Shown: positions 48,500 through 56,539 of the stretch, in pieces
Layout of the letters: every line of letters begins with the position of its first letter
How positions within the stretch are numbered: position 1 is the first letter of the stretch
NCBI RefSeq assembly: GCF_001921745.1
Contig: NZ_MRYA01000003.1
Span: 62,001 to 126,000 of the forward strand
Reading direction: 5' to 3'
DNA length: 64,000 nt
Source: Psychrobacter sp. Cmf 22.2
GTDB taxonomy: Bacteria > Pseudomonadota > Gammaproteobacteria > Pseudomonadales > Moraxellaceae
The notes under the pieces: model-generated
What the model saw: only the letters and a program-made list of their open reading frames with translations
Told to the model about the DNA's origin: nothing
The model's database searches: none
Translations under genes and position numbers: made by a program

Positions 48500-48908
48500 A
48501 ATATTATCTAGTCCTACATAAAAGAGTCACGCTCGCATAATAATATCAGCATGACTTTATAATTCGGTAAACAGTTGAGTAAAGCACTATACTTAATTTT
48601 TTAGTGTCTATGATATAGCGTGTAGAGCTATTGATAAAACAACTATTATCAATGATAAGCTTTGCTATATCTTAATGACAATAGTTAACTTTTTGAAATT
48701 GTCTTACTTGAGACAGTCAGTTTTGCTACGATGGACAAGCTCACAACAAATTAATAAGGCCATAACATAGCAAATCAGCAGCAGCAAGATTCTCTACAAA
48801 AAACTCAAGTATCGTAGTAATAGGTAAGTATCATGAAAAATTGCTCACCATACCAATGTGCAAAAACCGCCAAGCCAAGCTAAATTAAAATTGTACATAT
48901 AAACCAAG
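48500..48908. other. Gap between DUF2798 gene and MATE gene
   Basis: 409 bp AT-rich sequence with no gene recognised. It contains the concentric palindrome at 48612-48671, described separately. Confidence 0.5.
48612..48671. repeat. Concentric inverted repeat
   Basis: Outer arms GATATAGC (48612-48619) and GCTATATC (48664-48671) and inner arms ATTGATAA (48630-48637) and TTATCAAT (48646-48653) share the same centre. No T run follows, so it is not an ordinary terminator. Confidence 0.65.
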
Positions 48909-50477
48909 CTATGATCGTTTATTCTTTCTAATCATACGATGCCTATGAAGTCGTCTCTGTAGTCGTCGATGCAATCTTGTGATACGGCGTAAAGGCGATA
49001 GTTTCCATACCGTGGTCGGTAAAATATCACGAAACGACGCGCTGGTGCCTGTATGCGCGCGAAACTCCTCAGACCTTTGCGCAGCCTCTTCTACGTTTAA
49101 ATGTTTGCCTTTGCGCCATCCACCACGCAGATATAGTCCTGCCCCCATCACAGCGGTTGCTACCATGCCTGCTGGAAACGACAGCCAAAGCGCATCGGTC
49201 CCAAGTAATGAATAAAGCCCAAAAGCAAAGCCAAGGCGCACTGGGTACATCGAAATCACCATGACGATCAGCGGCCAAATTACATAGCCGTTCGCACGCA
49301 TGGTACCGAACAGTACTTGCGCTATCCCAAAAAACACAAAGCCCCATGTCGCCATCAACTGAATATGCCGCCCAATCGGCACCGCTTCGCTGTCACTACC
49401 AAGGAACAAGCCCAAAATAGTTTCATCAAAAATGGTCAGCACCCCAATCATAGCCCCTGTCAACATCACATTAAAGATGAGTCCCCAGCGGGTGATTCCT
49501 GCAACTCTACTCCATTGATTGGCACCAATATTCTGTGCGACCATCGCACTGGCTGCAGCGCTTAGTGCCATTGCGGGCATCTGCACATACGTCCAAAGCT
49601 GCTGGGTTGCGCTATAGGCTGCTGTCGTCTGCACCCCCTCACGGTTGATAAGCGATAGCATGGTTAATGCCGCAGAAGAGATAACGATCATCTGAGTACC
49701 CATCGGCAACCCTTTTGAGAACATCGACTTTAGGATTTCTCGGTCCGCGCGTAAAAAGCGTAGCTCTGGTAACCTAAGGGTCAACACCGAGCCACGCCAG
49801 TACAAGGTGACAACCATGCCAATAAGCGCTAGCGTGTTTGCGACGGCGGTTGCAAAGGCTGAGCCAAATATACCCCATTCGGGAAATGGTCCTAGCCCCA
49901 AAATCAGCGTCGGCGTCAAAATCAGATCAATAACCACCGATATAATGATAAACCAAAGCGGCGTCGTAGAATCGCCCGTTCCGCGCAGTGCCATCATTAG
50001 CAGTGTAAAGGTCAGTGTGATGGGCATCGCAACGAAAATCATCCGCAGATAAGTCAGGGCAAGGTTTAACGCACCTGCCGGTGTGCCAAGCAAATCAAGT
50101 AACGTCGGGGCAAATATCCACCCTATTGCTGATACCAATACACTTATCGGAATAATGCTACCCAGCGCTGTGCCCATGGTTTTCTTAACCATAGCGTCGT
50201 CACGGCGGCCCATTGATTGACCAATCAAAATAGTAGCAGCCATACCAAAACCAAAAACGAAGGATATCAGGATAAACATCAAGATGTTGCCGTTCGCCGT
50301 CGCTGCCAACGCCTCTTCACCTAAAAACCGACCCACCCAGATAGCATTGATTGAGCCGTTTAACGACTGTAGGGCAGATGATCCAAGGGTTGGTAATGCA
50401 AACAGGAGCATCGTTTTGGCAATTGATCCTTGGGTGAGGTCACGCTGTTTACCAGTGGCGGTATTTGTTTTACTCAA
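48909..50477 (-). CDS. MATE family efflux transporter
   Basis: Twelve-helix multidrug/toxin extrusion pump driven by Na+ or H+. The N-terminal half has LFALPTLGSSALQSLNGSINAIWVGRFLG (seen in pieces ALPTLGSSALQSL and AIWVGRFLGEEALAA) and the second half ALTMLSLINREGVQTTAAYS. Residues ~465-522 form a cytosolic tail extremely rich in Arg/His (RRLQRRLHRHRMIRKNKR), about 50 residues longer than usual. Monocistronic. Substrates unknown. Confidence 0.9.
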   Translation of the reverse strand: MSKTNTATGKQRDLTQGSIAKTMLLFALPTLGSSALQSLNGSINAIWVGRFLGEEALAATANGNILMFILISFVFGFGMAATILIGQSMGRRDDAMVKKTMGTALGSIIPISVLVSAIGWIFAPTLLDLLGTPAGALNLALTYLRMIFVAMPITLTFTLLMMALRGTGDSTTPLWFIIISVVIDLILTPTLILGLGPFPEWGIFGSAFATAVANTLALIGMVVTLYWRGSVLTLRLPELRFLRADREILKSMFSKGLPMGTQMIVISSAALTMLSLINREGVQTTAAYSATQQLWTYVQMPAMALSAAASAMVAQNIGANQWSRVAGITRWGLIFNVMLTGAMIGVLTIFDETILGLFLGSDSEAVPIGRHIQLMATWGFVFFGIAQVLFGTMRANGYVIWPLIVMVISMYPVRLGFAFGLYSLLGTDALWLSFPAGMVATAVMGAGLYLRGGWRKGKHLNVEEAAQRSEEFRAHTGTSASFRDILPTTVWKLSPLRRITRLHRRLQRRLHRHRMIRKNKRS

Positions 50478-50648
50478 TGTTTGTCCTTTTGCGCTAGACC
50501 TTTAATGTGAGGCTGATTAAACGAAAACGCTCATCATAAACCAGAAAGCTTGTACCGTCTTTATTAGAGCTGTAAACCCTCGGCATGCTTTATGATCGTT
50601 TGACTGTTATCTTTTATGTGATTGTCATACAGTTTGGAGAGGAAGATA

Positions 50649-50859
50649 ATGACTATGTTCGACACAAATTTAACTCGCTTTTATCATCATTATCAGAATA
50701 TGGCTGGTCGATAAGCCTGAAACTGCCGAACTAATGCTTGATATCATGCCGCAAGCGCAGGTTATCATGATGCCAGCAGTCGGTCATGTGCCAATGATCG
50801 AAGCGGTAAAAGAAACGGCGAAGGATTATAAGGCGTTTAGGGAAAGGTTGAAGAAATAA
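50649..50859 (+). pseudogene. Alpha/beta-hydrolase remnant with internal deletion
   Basis: An AGGAAG ribosome binding site precedes an ATG reading MTMFDTNLTRFYHHYQNMAG and then a stop. In another frame, bases 50710-50859 encode DKPETAELMLDIMPQAQVIM and MPAVGHVPMIEA followed by KETAKDYKAFRERLKK and a stop. The GHVPMIE segment is the catalytic-histidine region at the end of many alpha/beta hydrolases. The start and the end of a gene thus appear joined out of frame, with the middle (roughly 200 codons, including nucleophile and acid) lost. Not functional as it stands. Confidence 0.7.
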
Positions 50860-50890
50860 TTATTTAAGTTAAAAGGTTTGTTTAAAACTA

Positions 50891-50929
50891 AAAAAAGAAA
50901 CATCAGCTGGTCTGGTGTTTCTTTTTTTT
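50891..50929. terminator. Bidirectional terminator before nitronate monooxygenase 3' end
   Basis: AAAAAGAAACA and TGTTTCTTTTT-type arms extended by CAG/CTG, with T runs on both strands. It ends about 12 bp before the nitronate monooxygenase stop codon. Confidence 0.83.
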
Positions 50930-50940
50930 GGCTATAGCAA

Positions 50941-51984
50941 TTACAAATCCTTTACCAGTCGCTCTAGTAACTCAGTCGTGCTTTCTTGTCTGGCCAAAGC
51001 GACTCCTTGTCCTGCCCATAAAGACTGGTGTTCTGCATCAAGGTTCTTTTTCGCATGCGCACGCAGGTCTTTGGTCATGGCATTTAATTGTGGGTAAGGT
51101 GGTAGCTCATGTGCGCTCTCAAATTGGCCAAAATTACGCAGATAATCATTTAATAAGCCGCGTGCCTGCTTACCTGAAAACAGTCTTGTTAAGCGGGTCT
51201 CAGAACTGCGTTTATCTTGACTGACATCGAGTAGCGCCTGTTTATAAATATCATTAATGCCGCATTTATCTGTGGTCAAAAATGCCGTTCCTATTTGCGC
51301 CAGCTCAGCACCTGCCGTTTGAATCGCCTTGATAGCTTGCCCGGTCATAATACCGCCGGCCGCGATTAACGGAATATCGGTACAAGCATGTGTTTGACTA
51401 ATCAATGTCAACAGTCCCATGGGATCTTTTGCACTTTCTTGCAACCAACCACCGCGATGGCCACCAGCTTCTACCCCCTGCACGCATACTGCATCTGCGC
51501 TAATATCCGCCCAAGCTTTTGCTTCCAATGGATGATTGGCGGTACCGATGACGCGTGTGCCTAGACTTTGCAGGCGCTGCACTTGTTCGGCGCTAATAAT
51601 ACCAAAGGTAAAGCTAGCGACAGGAACAGGATTGTCATAGAGCACTTGTAGCTGGTCTGCGAACCTAAGCGCTGGGCGTGCAGGTAACTCTATTTCAATA
51701 TTTTGCTGTTTATAATACTGGCTTAGCCAAGCAGGAATCTCGCTGTCCAACGTACTAGAATCATGCTCAGACAACACCATCAGATTGATCATAAAAGGGC
51801 GATCGGTGAGCGATTTAATAGTGTCAATTTGCTTATCCAAAACATCTGGCGCCGTCGTGCCGGACCCTAATGACCCCAATCCACCAAAGTTACTGACTGT
51901 CGCCGCCAGCTCAGGCGTGGTTGCTCCTGCCATAGGTGCTTGCACGATAGGGTAGGTTAAATCAAAGGTGTTAAGTAAGGTCAT
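50941..51984 (-). CDS. Nitronate monooxygenase family protein
   Basis: FMN-dependent TIM-barrel enzyme that oxidises propionate-3-nitronate and other alkyl nitronates. It shows PIVQAPMAGATTPELAA at the N-terminus, LGSLGSG, CVQGVEAGGHRGG (phosphate binding and active-site His) and AAGGIMTGQAIKA. Length 347 aa is normal. Two perfect dyads lie 115-160 bp upstream (52100-52142) and may control it. A role in detoxifying nitro compounds is a family inference. Confidence 0.9.
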   Translation of the reverse strand: MTLLNTFDLTYPIVQAPMAGATTPELAATVSNFGGLGSLGSGTTAPDVLDKQIDTIKSLTDRPFMINLMVLSEHDSSTLDSEIPAWLSQYYKQQNIEIELPARPALRFADQLQVLYDNPVPVASFTFGIISAEQVQRLQSLGTRVIGTANHPLEAKAWADISADAVCVQGVEAGGHRGGWLQESAKDPMGLLTLISQTHACTDIPLIAAGGIMTGQAIKAIQTAGAELAQIGTAFLTTDKCGINDIYKQALLDVSQDKRSSETRLTRLFSGKQARGLLNDYLRNFGQFESAHELPPYPQLNAMTKDLRAHAKKNLDAEHQSLWAGQGVALARQESTTELLERLVKDL

Positions 51985-52099
51985 GACGGGCTTCCTGTTT
52001 ATTTTATTAGGCGTTTTACATGACTTACTTTAGCAAAGCTGGACGGCTTGCATGTTAGATAATGTGTATTTAGTTTCTAAATAGAAAAGGTGAGTTTTT

Positions 52100-52142
52100 A
52101 CTACAAGATTGTAGTTAAGACATTTGACTACGGTTTTGTAGT
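52100..52142. promoter_or_regulatory. Tandem ACTAC-N6-GTAGT operators upstream of nitronate monooxygenase
   Basis: Two perfect dyads, ACTACAAGATTGTAGT (52100-52115) and ACTACGGTTTTGTAGT (52127-52142), each followed by TAA, 27 bp centre to centre. A further perfect palindrome TTTCTAAATAGAAA lies at 52074-52087, nearer the gene. Likely a dimeric repressor binding twice on the same or nearly the same face of the helix; the regulator is not identified. Confidence 0.65.
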
Positions 52143-52154
52143 TAAATAATAGCA

Positions 52155-52215
52155 TCAAAAAAAGGTCAGCCTCCAAACCATCAAAAAGATGACTAAGAAA
52201 ACTGACCTATTTTTA
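52155..52215 (-). terminator. Terminator after the DsrE-type gene
   Basis: AAAAAGGTCAG (52159-52169) and CTGACCTATTTTT (52202-52214) form a stem with a ~32-base loop. The minus strand then runs into T. Confidence 0.7.
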
Positions 52216-52240
52216 TAAACTACTTACTTAGCTTAAACGC

Positions 52241-52618
52241 TTAGTTCAACTGCAAAGATCCCTTCGCATTCATCAACAGCTCAACCACATCATCGCCGCT
52301 GATGACAGTAAAGCGCTTATCGATGTCTGACTCTTCCACACCGCCGTGTTTCATACAGGCACCGCAGACCAATACGTTACCACCTTTCTCTATAAAGGCT
52401 TCTAGCAAATCCTTAGCAGGATCAAATGGTGCGCCGATATCGACGTTATCCAAAGCATTAGGCAATGCTAGGTGTACTGCATCTACCATCAATATAACGG
52501 TTGCAGAGTGCCCTTTTTTAAGTGCGACACCTGCCATTGTAAAGGCTAAAGTAATTTTGCTCGGGTTTGATTCACTATTATCAAACAGCGTACCTACATA
52601 ATCCGTATTATTAACCAT
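52241..52618 (-). CDS. DsrE/DsrF-like family protein
   Basis: A 125 aa cytosolic protein of the DsrE-like fold, often tied to sulfur transfer. ITLAFTMAGVALKKGHSATVILMVDAVHLALPN is shown here only as MAGVALKKGHSATVILMVD and LVCGACMKHGG. The latter holds Cys85 and Cys88, of which one aligns with the position of the sulfur-carrying cysteine in related proteins. Monocistronic with its own terminator. Partner and function unknown. Confidence 0.82.
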   Translation of the reverse strand: MVNNTDYVGTLFDNSESNPSKITLAFTMAGVALKKGHSATVILMVDAVHLALPNALDNVDIGAPFDPAKDLLEAFIEKGGNVLVCGACMKHGGVEESDIDKRFTVISGDDVVELLMNAKGSLQLN

Positions 52619-52793
52619 TTTATTCTCCTTATTAGACTGTGTTTACTTAGTCATTAATTAATATCCAATTGAATATTCTACTCACTAATATCCTAACATT
52701 TATTATATGTATTTATATAATGTAATGTTATAGAACAGTAGTCTTAAGGTTAACTGGCTGTGACAGATTATCAAAAATAAATTTACAGTTAGC

Positions 52794-53336
52794 CTAACCT
52801 AAAGGCGGCCACGGACGATCATCATCACTCTCAATCCACTCGGCTACGTAGCCTGTCGGCGGCATATCCCAATCAGATTTGCCCATCGCATCCAGTACTT
52901 CTTGAGTTTCAATCACGCGACCTTTACTAGTGACACCCGTTCGTAATAGGGCAGACGAGCAAGGCTGGCCTTTTACCCACATTGATTGTTCCACGTAGAT
53001 CCAGCGCTCATCGATAGCAGCGACGTGCGTCTTGATAGTGACCTTATCAAAAGCGCGAATACGTTTGCGATATTGTACGGTGCTGCCAGCTACGACCAGC
53101 CCCCAACGCTTATGCAATAATTGTTTGCCAAGACCAGTACGAATGGCAAAGTCAGTACGTCCCAAATCAAACAAGGTCAGCACGCGACCATTATTCATCT
53201 CTAAAAAATTATCAATATCTGTCAAGCTACAACGAATCTCAATCTCGCTGGTATCTGCTAAGTCTAGTTGAGCGCCTTTTTGGTGAGCGATGACAGCCTT
53301 AGTGATAGATTTAGCATAACGAAAAAATGGATACAT
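52794..53336 (-). CDS. Acyl-CoA thioesterase-like (hot-dog fold) protein
   Basis: A 180 aa single hot-dog domain protein related to 4HBT-type thioesterases. It begins YPFFRYAKSITKAVI. The catalytic-region pattern is DIDNFLEMNNGRVLTLFDLGR, shown in part as FLEMNNGRVLTLFDLG, where Asp/Asn would contact the thioester. A C-terminal acidic tail ends DDRPWPPLG. Substrate unknown. It is 48 bp downstream of the YheT-like hydrolase gene, in the same orientation, so the two may be co-transcribed. Confidence 0.82.
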   Translation of the reverse strand: MYPFFRYAKSITKAVIAHQKGAQLDLADTSEIEIRCSLTDIDNFLEMNNGRVLTLFDLGRTDFAIRTGLGKQLLHKRWGLVVAGSTVQYRKRIRAFDKVTIKTHVAAIDERWIYVEQSMWVKGQPCSSALLRTGVTSKGRVIETQEVLDAMGKSDWDMPPTGYVAEWIESDDDRPWPPLG

Positions 53337-53384
53337 GACAGATTCTCAGTAGTTTAAGGATTAGGATTATGACTTATTAAATTA

Positions 53385-54554
53385 TTATTCATTAGAAGCA
53401 TTGTTAGGTGAAGTATTTTTATTTGAAGTGTTATCAAGTGAAATATCGTTAGACGAAATGCCAATCGAGTGAAAGAAGGCGCTAACGGTCTCAGGGATCC
53501 AATTGATATCGAATTTTGAAGTCTTGGTTTTTTTACCATTCTTTTTCGATTGCTTAGCGTTTAATCTTACCGTATCACTCTGCTTGCTTGTTGAGCGATA
53601 ACGCAAATAACCAATATGTCCACCGTGCTCAGTCTCCAAAATAGTGACGCTATCAGACACATCGTTTGGTGTGGCGGTAAAGCCAAGGAACGGATCGTCT
53701 TTGGCGCTAATCAGCAGTAGCGGATGAGTAACGTTGATAAGATGCGGCAGTGCGGAGGCAGTATAATAATAGTGATTGTTAGAACGGTAGCCATGACGCG
53801 GCGCGGTAAAGATATCATCAAAATCGCTGATACGATTGACGGCCTTAATAGAGGCGATTTCCTCTTCGCTTATGTCATTCGATAAGGCTTTTTTGATAAT
53901 TGGATTGAGCAGATACGGCGTATAAATACGATGGCTCAAAAAGCTATGCATACTGAGTGCAGCCGACGACATATCGACAGGAGCTGAGACTACCACAGCA
54001 CCTTCACATAGCGCATCATCGCCATATTCGCCCATGTATTTTGCCAGTGCATTTCCGCCTAGTGAGACGCCTACCGCATAGATATGTGCATACTGCTCAC
54101 GTAAATTCTGGAGCATATGATGCACCTCTTCGGTGTCGCCAGCATTATAAAAGACGCGACCATTAGCCGGAATACCGCCGCAGCTGCGAAAGTGTGCCAC
54201 TACAAAGTGCCAGCCCTCGCTATGCATCTGATACGCCATGGCTCGTGCATAATGACTGTCACTGCTGCCTTCCATGCCGTGGAATAGCACCACTAAAGGG
54301 GTTTGCTCAAGCGTACCGTCGTCAGTTGCCTCTATGGGATGCGCATCGTAGAAGTCATAAGCAATGTCTGTCTCACATAACGAGTCTTGCTTGACTGCGC
54401 GCCGATACTTTGGTACCTCTGGCGCTAAAAACTTAGGTAAGATACTTTGCAGATGTGGATTGGTCAGCCAAAATGGCGGCTTAAAAGGAGTGGGTGCAAA
54501 CGGTTTTGCGGTATTTGAAGACTTTGCAGTGTTTGAAAGTTTTGAAGTTGGCAT
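53385..54554 (-). CDS. YheT-family alpha/beta hydrolase
   Basis: Predicted serine hydrolase (esterase/lipase-like) of the YheT group. PPFWLTNPHLQSILPKF is the hallmark N-terminal motif. VLFHGMEGSSDSHYARAM forms the oxyanion region, the nucleophile elbow is GVSLGGNAL, the acid lies in SAKDDPFLG, and the histidine in ETEHGGHIGYLRY. At 389 aa it exceeds the usual ~330. The ends carry low-complexity additions: an N-terminal SNTAK repeat and a C-terminal Asn/Ser/Asp-rich tail (SSNDISLDNTSNKNTSPNN) likely made by slippage of short repeats. Confidence 0.9.
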   Translation of the reverse strand: MPTSKLSNTAKSSNTAKPFAPTPFKPPFWLTNPHLQSILPKFLAPEVPKYRRAVKQDSLCETDIAYDFYDAHPIEATDDGTLEQTPLVVLFHGMEGSSDSHYARAMAYQMHSEGWHFVVAHFRSCGGIPANGRVFYNAGDTEEVHHMLQNLREQYAHIYAVGVSLGGNALAKYMGEYGDDALCEGAVVVSAPVDMSSAALSMHSFLSHRIYTPYLLNPIIKKALSNDISEEEIASIKAVNRISDFDDIFTAPRHGYRSNNHYYYTASALPHLINVTHPLLLISAKDDPFLGFTATPNDVSDSVTILETEHGGHIGYLRYRSTSKQSDTVRLNAKQSKKNGKKTKTSKFDINWIPETVSAFFHSIGISSNDISLDNTSNKNTSPNNASNE

Positions 54555-54662
54555 AAGTTAATCTTATCAAGTCGTTATTAAACAGTGTTTTATCATAACG
54601 TTCGGCCAGGTTAAATCCAATGATTTATCGTGAACGCATGATTACTAAAAATTGTTCATGTT

Positions 54663-55259
54663 CTATGATTTATTTAGCACCCGTCCATCCATCGCCAGTC
54701 GCTCTTTTAACGTTTCAATATCTTGTTCAGCAATGGTCACGGTTAACGTAACCTGCTTGCTATAAGACACATCATCAATACTACCGTTTAGACTTTCGAC
54801 GATATAGCGACATTGCGCTTCAGTAGCGAACTCTGCCAGTATCTGTACTTGTGCCATTGGTACATAAGGGCGCAGTATCATCTCATCAACGGCCGCTTGT
54901 GCAGAGCCTGCATAGGCGCGAGTCAGGCCGCCAGCACCCAGTTTGATACCACCAAAATAACGCACCACGATAATAATAACGTTACCGATAGACTTGTGCT
55001 GTAAGACGTTTAAGATTGGGCGGCCTGCTGTACCGCTGGGCTCTCCATCGTCATCGAAGCCTGCGCTCGTTGTATTATCAGGATCACCGATGATATAAGC
55101 CCAACACCAATGCCGCGCATCAGGATATTGTTCGCGCAGCTGTTCCACGTGAAACATTGCTTGCTCACGTGAATCGACCGGATGAGCATAAGCGATAAAT
55201 TCAGACTTTTTAATCTCCAGCCTGGCAGTAACAGCTTTTTGCAAGGTATGATAACTCAT
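54663..55259 (-). CDS. YigZ/IMPACT family protein
   Basis: A 198 aa protein with an N-terminal UPF0029/IMPACT domain: KKSEFIAYAHPVDSREQAM, RHWCWAYIIGD, DDDGEPSGTAGRPIL and VVRYFGGIKLGAGGLTRAY. A C-terminal ferredoxin-like DUF1949 domain follows. The role is uncertain; relatives bind nucleic acids or affect translation under stress. The start MSYHTLQKAV (complement ends 55259) is chosen. A 28-residue upstream extension (to 55343) comes from the palindromic repeat and is rejected. An exact parS 16-mer encodes MFHVEQ. Confidence 0.88.
   Translation of the reverse strand: MSYHTLQKAVTARLEIKKSEFIAYAHPVDSREQAMFHVEQLREQYPDARHWCWAYIIGDPDNTTSAGFDDDGEPSGTAGRPILNVLQHKSIGNVIIIVVRYFGGIKLGAGGLTRAYAGSAQAAVDEMILRPYVPMAQVQILAEFATEAQCRYIVESLNGSIDDVSYSKQVTLTVTIAEQDIETLKERLAMDGRVLNKS
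55141..55156. promoter_or_regulatory. parS site (exact) inside the yigZ-like gene
   Basis: TGTTCCACGTGAAACA, an exact match to TGTTNCACGTGAAACA, 40 kb from oriC. Confidence 0.82.
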
Positions 55260-55288
55260 ATAATTAATCCAATCTGAAATTAGACATA

Positions 55289-55365
55289 GTGCTACTGAAA
55301 ATAAATTTTGCGTAGCCTCTGTCTGCGTAGGCACAGCATGCAAGGAAAAATTATTTTCAGTAGCA
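55289..55365. repeat. Palindromic repeat element, copy 2
   Basis: Terminal arms GTGCTACTGAAAATA (55289-55303) and its exact complement at 55351-55365 frame a core at 55310-55344 (GCGTAGCCTCTGTCTGCGTA, then GGCACAGCATGCAAG) matching copy 1 at 17163-17197. The outer arms differ in sequence from copy 1 but each is self-complementary, which means compensatory arm pairing. It lies in the gap between two divergent genes. Confidence 0.78.
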
Positions 55366-55483
55366 CGTCAGCCCATATCACAGTTTCGTTTTTAGCGTCT
55401 ATATTGTTTTGATGATACACCTAGGTTTAGATGGGATATGTTAAACTTGCCTCACTATAACAAAACTAATGGTAGCAAATAGC

Positions 55484-56188
55484 ATGCGTTTAGATAAATT
55501 TATTAGTAAAGCCACGGAACTGTCGCGTAAAGAATCCAAAAAGATTTTGCACGCAGGCGAAGTCACTGTCAACGACGAAGTCATTAAAGACCCTGGTGTA
55601 CATGTCGATATCGTTAATGATGATGTCATGTGGGTAGGCGAACCTCTGTCAGTGGCGACAGGCAATCGTTATATTCTATTGCATAAGCCAGAAGGCTTTG
55701 AATGTACATTAAAAGCCAAAGAATATCCTATCGTCACCGAGCTGATCGCAGTACCAGAATTGGGCAGTTTACGTATCGCTGGACGCCTCGATGTGGATAC
55801 CACTGGTGCGTTACTGATGAGTGATGATGGTGGTTGGCTACACCGTGTCACCAGCCCTAAACACGAGCACGCAAAAGTCTACGAGTTGACCTTAGCGGAT
55901 CCGATGGACAGCGATGCACAAGAAAAAGCCATTAAAAAGGTCGCTGAAGGTATTTTACTAGAAGGGGATTACGAGCCGACCAAACCTGCGACGCTTGAAT
56001 TCATCGATGAAACCCATGCTCGTCTGACACTAGAGCAGGGTAAGTATCATCAAGTTAAACGCATGATGGGCTATTTTGGTAATAAGGTTGTTGAGCTACA
56101 CCGCGCTAGTATCGGCCATATTACGCTAGAAGGTCTGGATAAAGGGGATAGCCGCTTTTTGACAGCAGAAGAAGTCGCAAAATTCTAA
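55484..56188 (+). CDS. rsuA: 16S rRNA pseudouridine(516) synthase RsuA
   Basis: Isomerises U516 of 16S rRNA to pseudouridine. The N-terminal S4 RNA-binding domain is MRLDKFISKATELSRKESKK-like (first ~60 residues). The catalytic domain contains the aspartate in GRLDVDTTGALLMSDDG and the C-terminal HQVKRMMGYFGNKVVELHR. The start at 55484 (MRLDKF) matches the family; ATG 55469 would add five residues and has no better ribosome binding site. At 235 aa it is normal. Confidence 0.92.
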   Translation: MRLDKFISKATELSRKESKKILHAGEVTVNDEVIKDPGVHVDIVNDDVMWVGEPLSVATGNRYILLHKPEGFECTLKAKEYPIVTELIAVPELGSLRIAGRLDVDTTGALLMSDDGGWLHRVTSPKHEHAKVYELTLADPMDSDAQEKAIKKVAEGILLEGDYEPTKPATLEFIDETHARLTLEQGKYHQVKRMMGYFGNKVVELHRASIGHITLEGLDKGDSRFLTAEEVAKF

Positions 56189-56539
56189 ACTTTATGCAGC
56201 AGAAAAGTTGCCTCATACTCTATCCAAAATCCACTCGTAAAAAACCCGTTACCCAAAACAACTATCAGTAGCAGACACCATATCGGTCGTCTGACTGCTG
56301 ATGTTGCCTGTCTCTTAAAGCTGGGTAGCAGTTTTGCAAAATAAAACGCTGAGCGCTTATCAAAACTAGTCAATGTGCTACAGTCTCAGCTTCATTAATC
56401 TACTTTTTTACATAGTGTTACTGTTTTTAATATAGTCTTCTAAATATAGTTTCTTTTAAAATTAACTGAAGAACCTTGATTAAAAGAAATTAGAAGTTTT
56501 GATTCAGTAATCTACTACGAATTTGATAGGACAACGCTT
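56189..56539. other. rsuA to dsbC-like gap
   Basis: 351 bp. The right half is AT-rich and should hold the promoter of the next gene. Nothing coding is convincing here. Confidence 0.4.

Larger units (their letters stand above)
50478..50940. other. Gap between MATE and nitronate monooxygenase genes
   Basis: 463 bp holding a decayed alpha/beta-hydrolase gene (50649-50859) and a bidirectional terminator. Nothing else recognised. Confidence 0.5.

Noticed and set aside
55260..55343. Upstream extension of the yigZ-like protein (28 residues)
   Set aside because: It is encoded by the palindromic repeat, and the protein family starts at MSYHTL.
56185..56373. Possible 62-aa membrane protein convergent with rsuA
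   Set aside because: It needs a TTG start with no ribosome binding site, and its only feature is one hydrophobic stretch. Not enough support.
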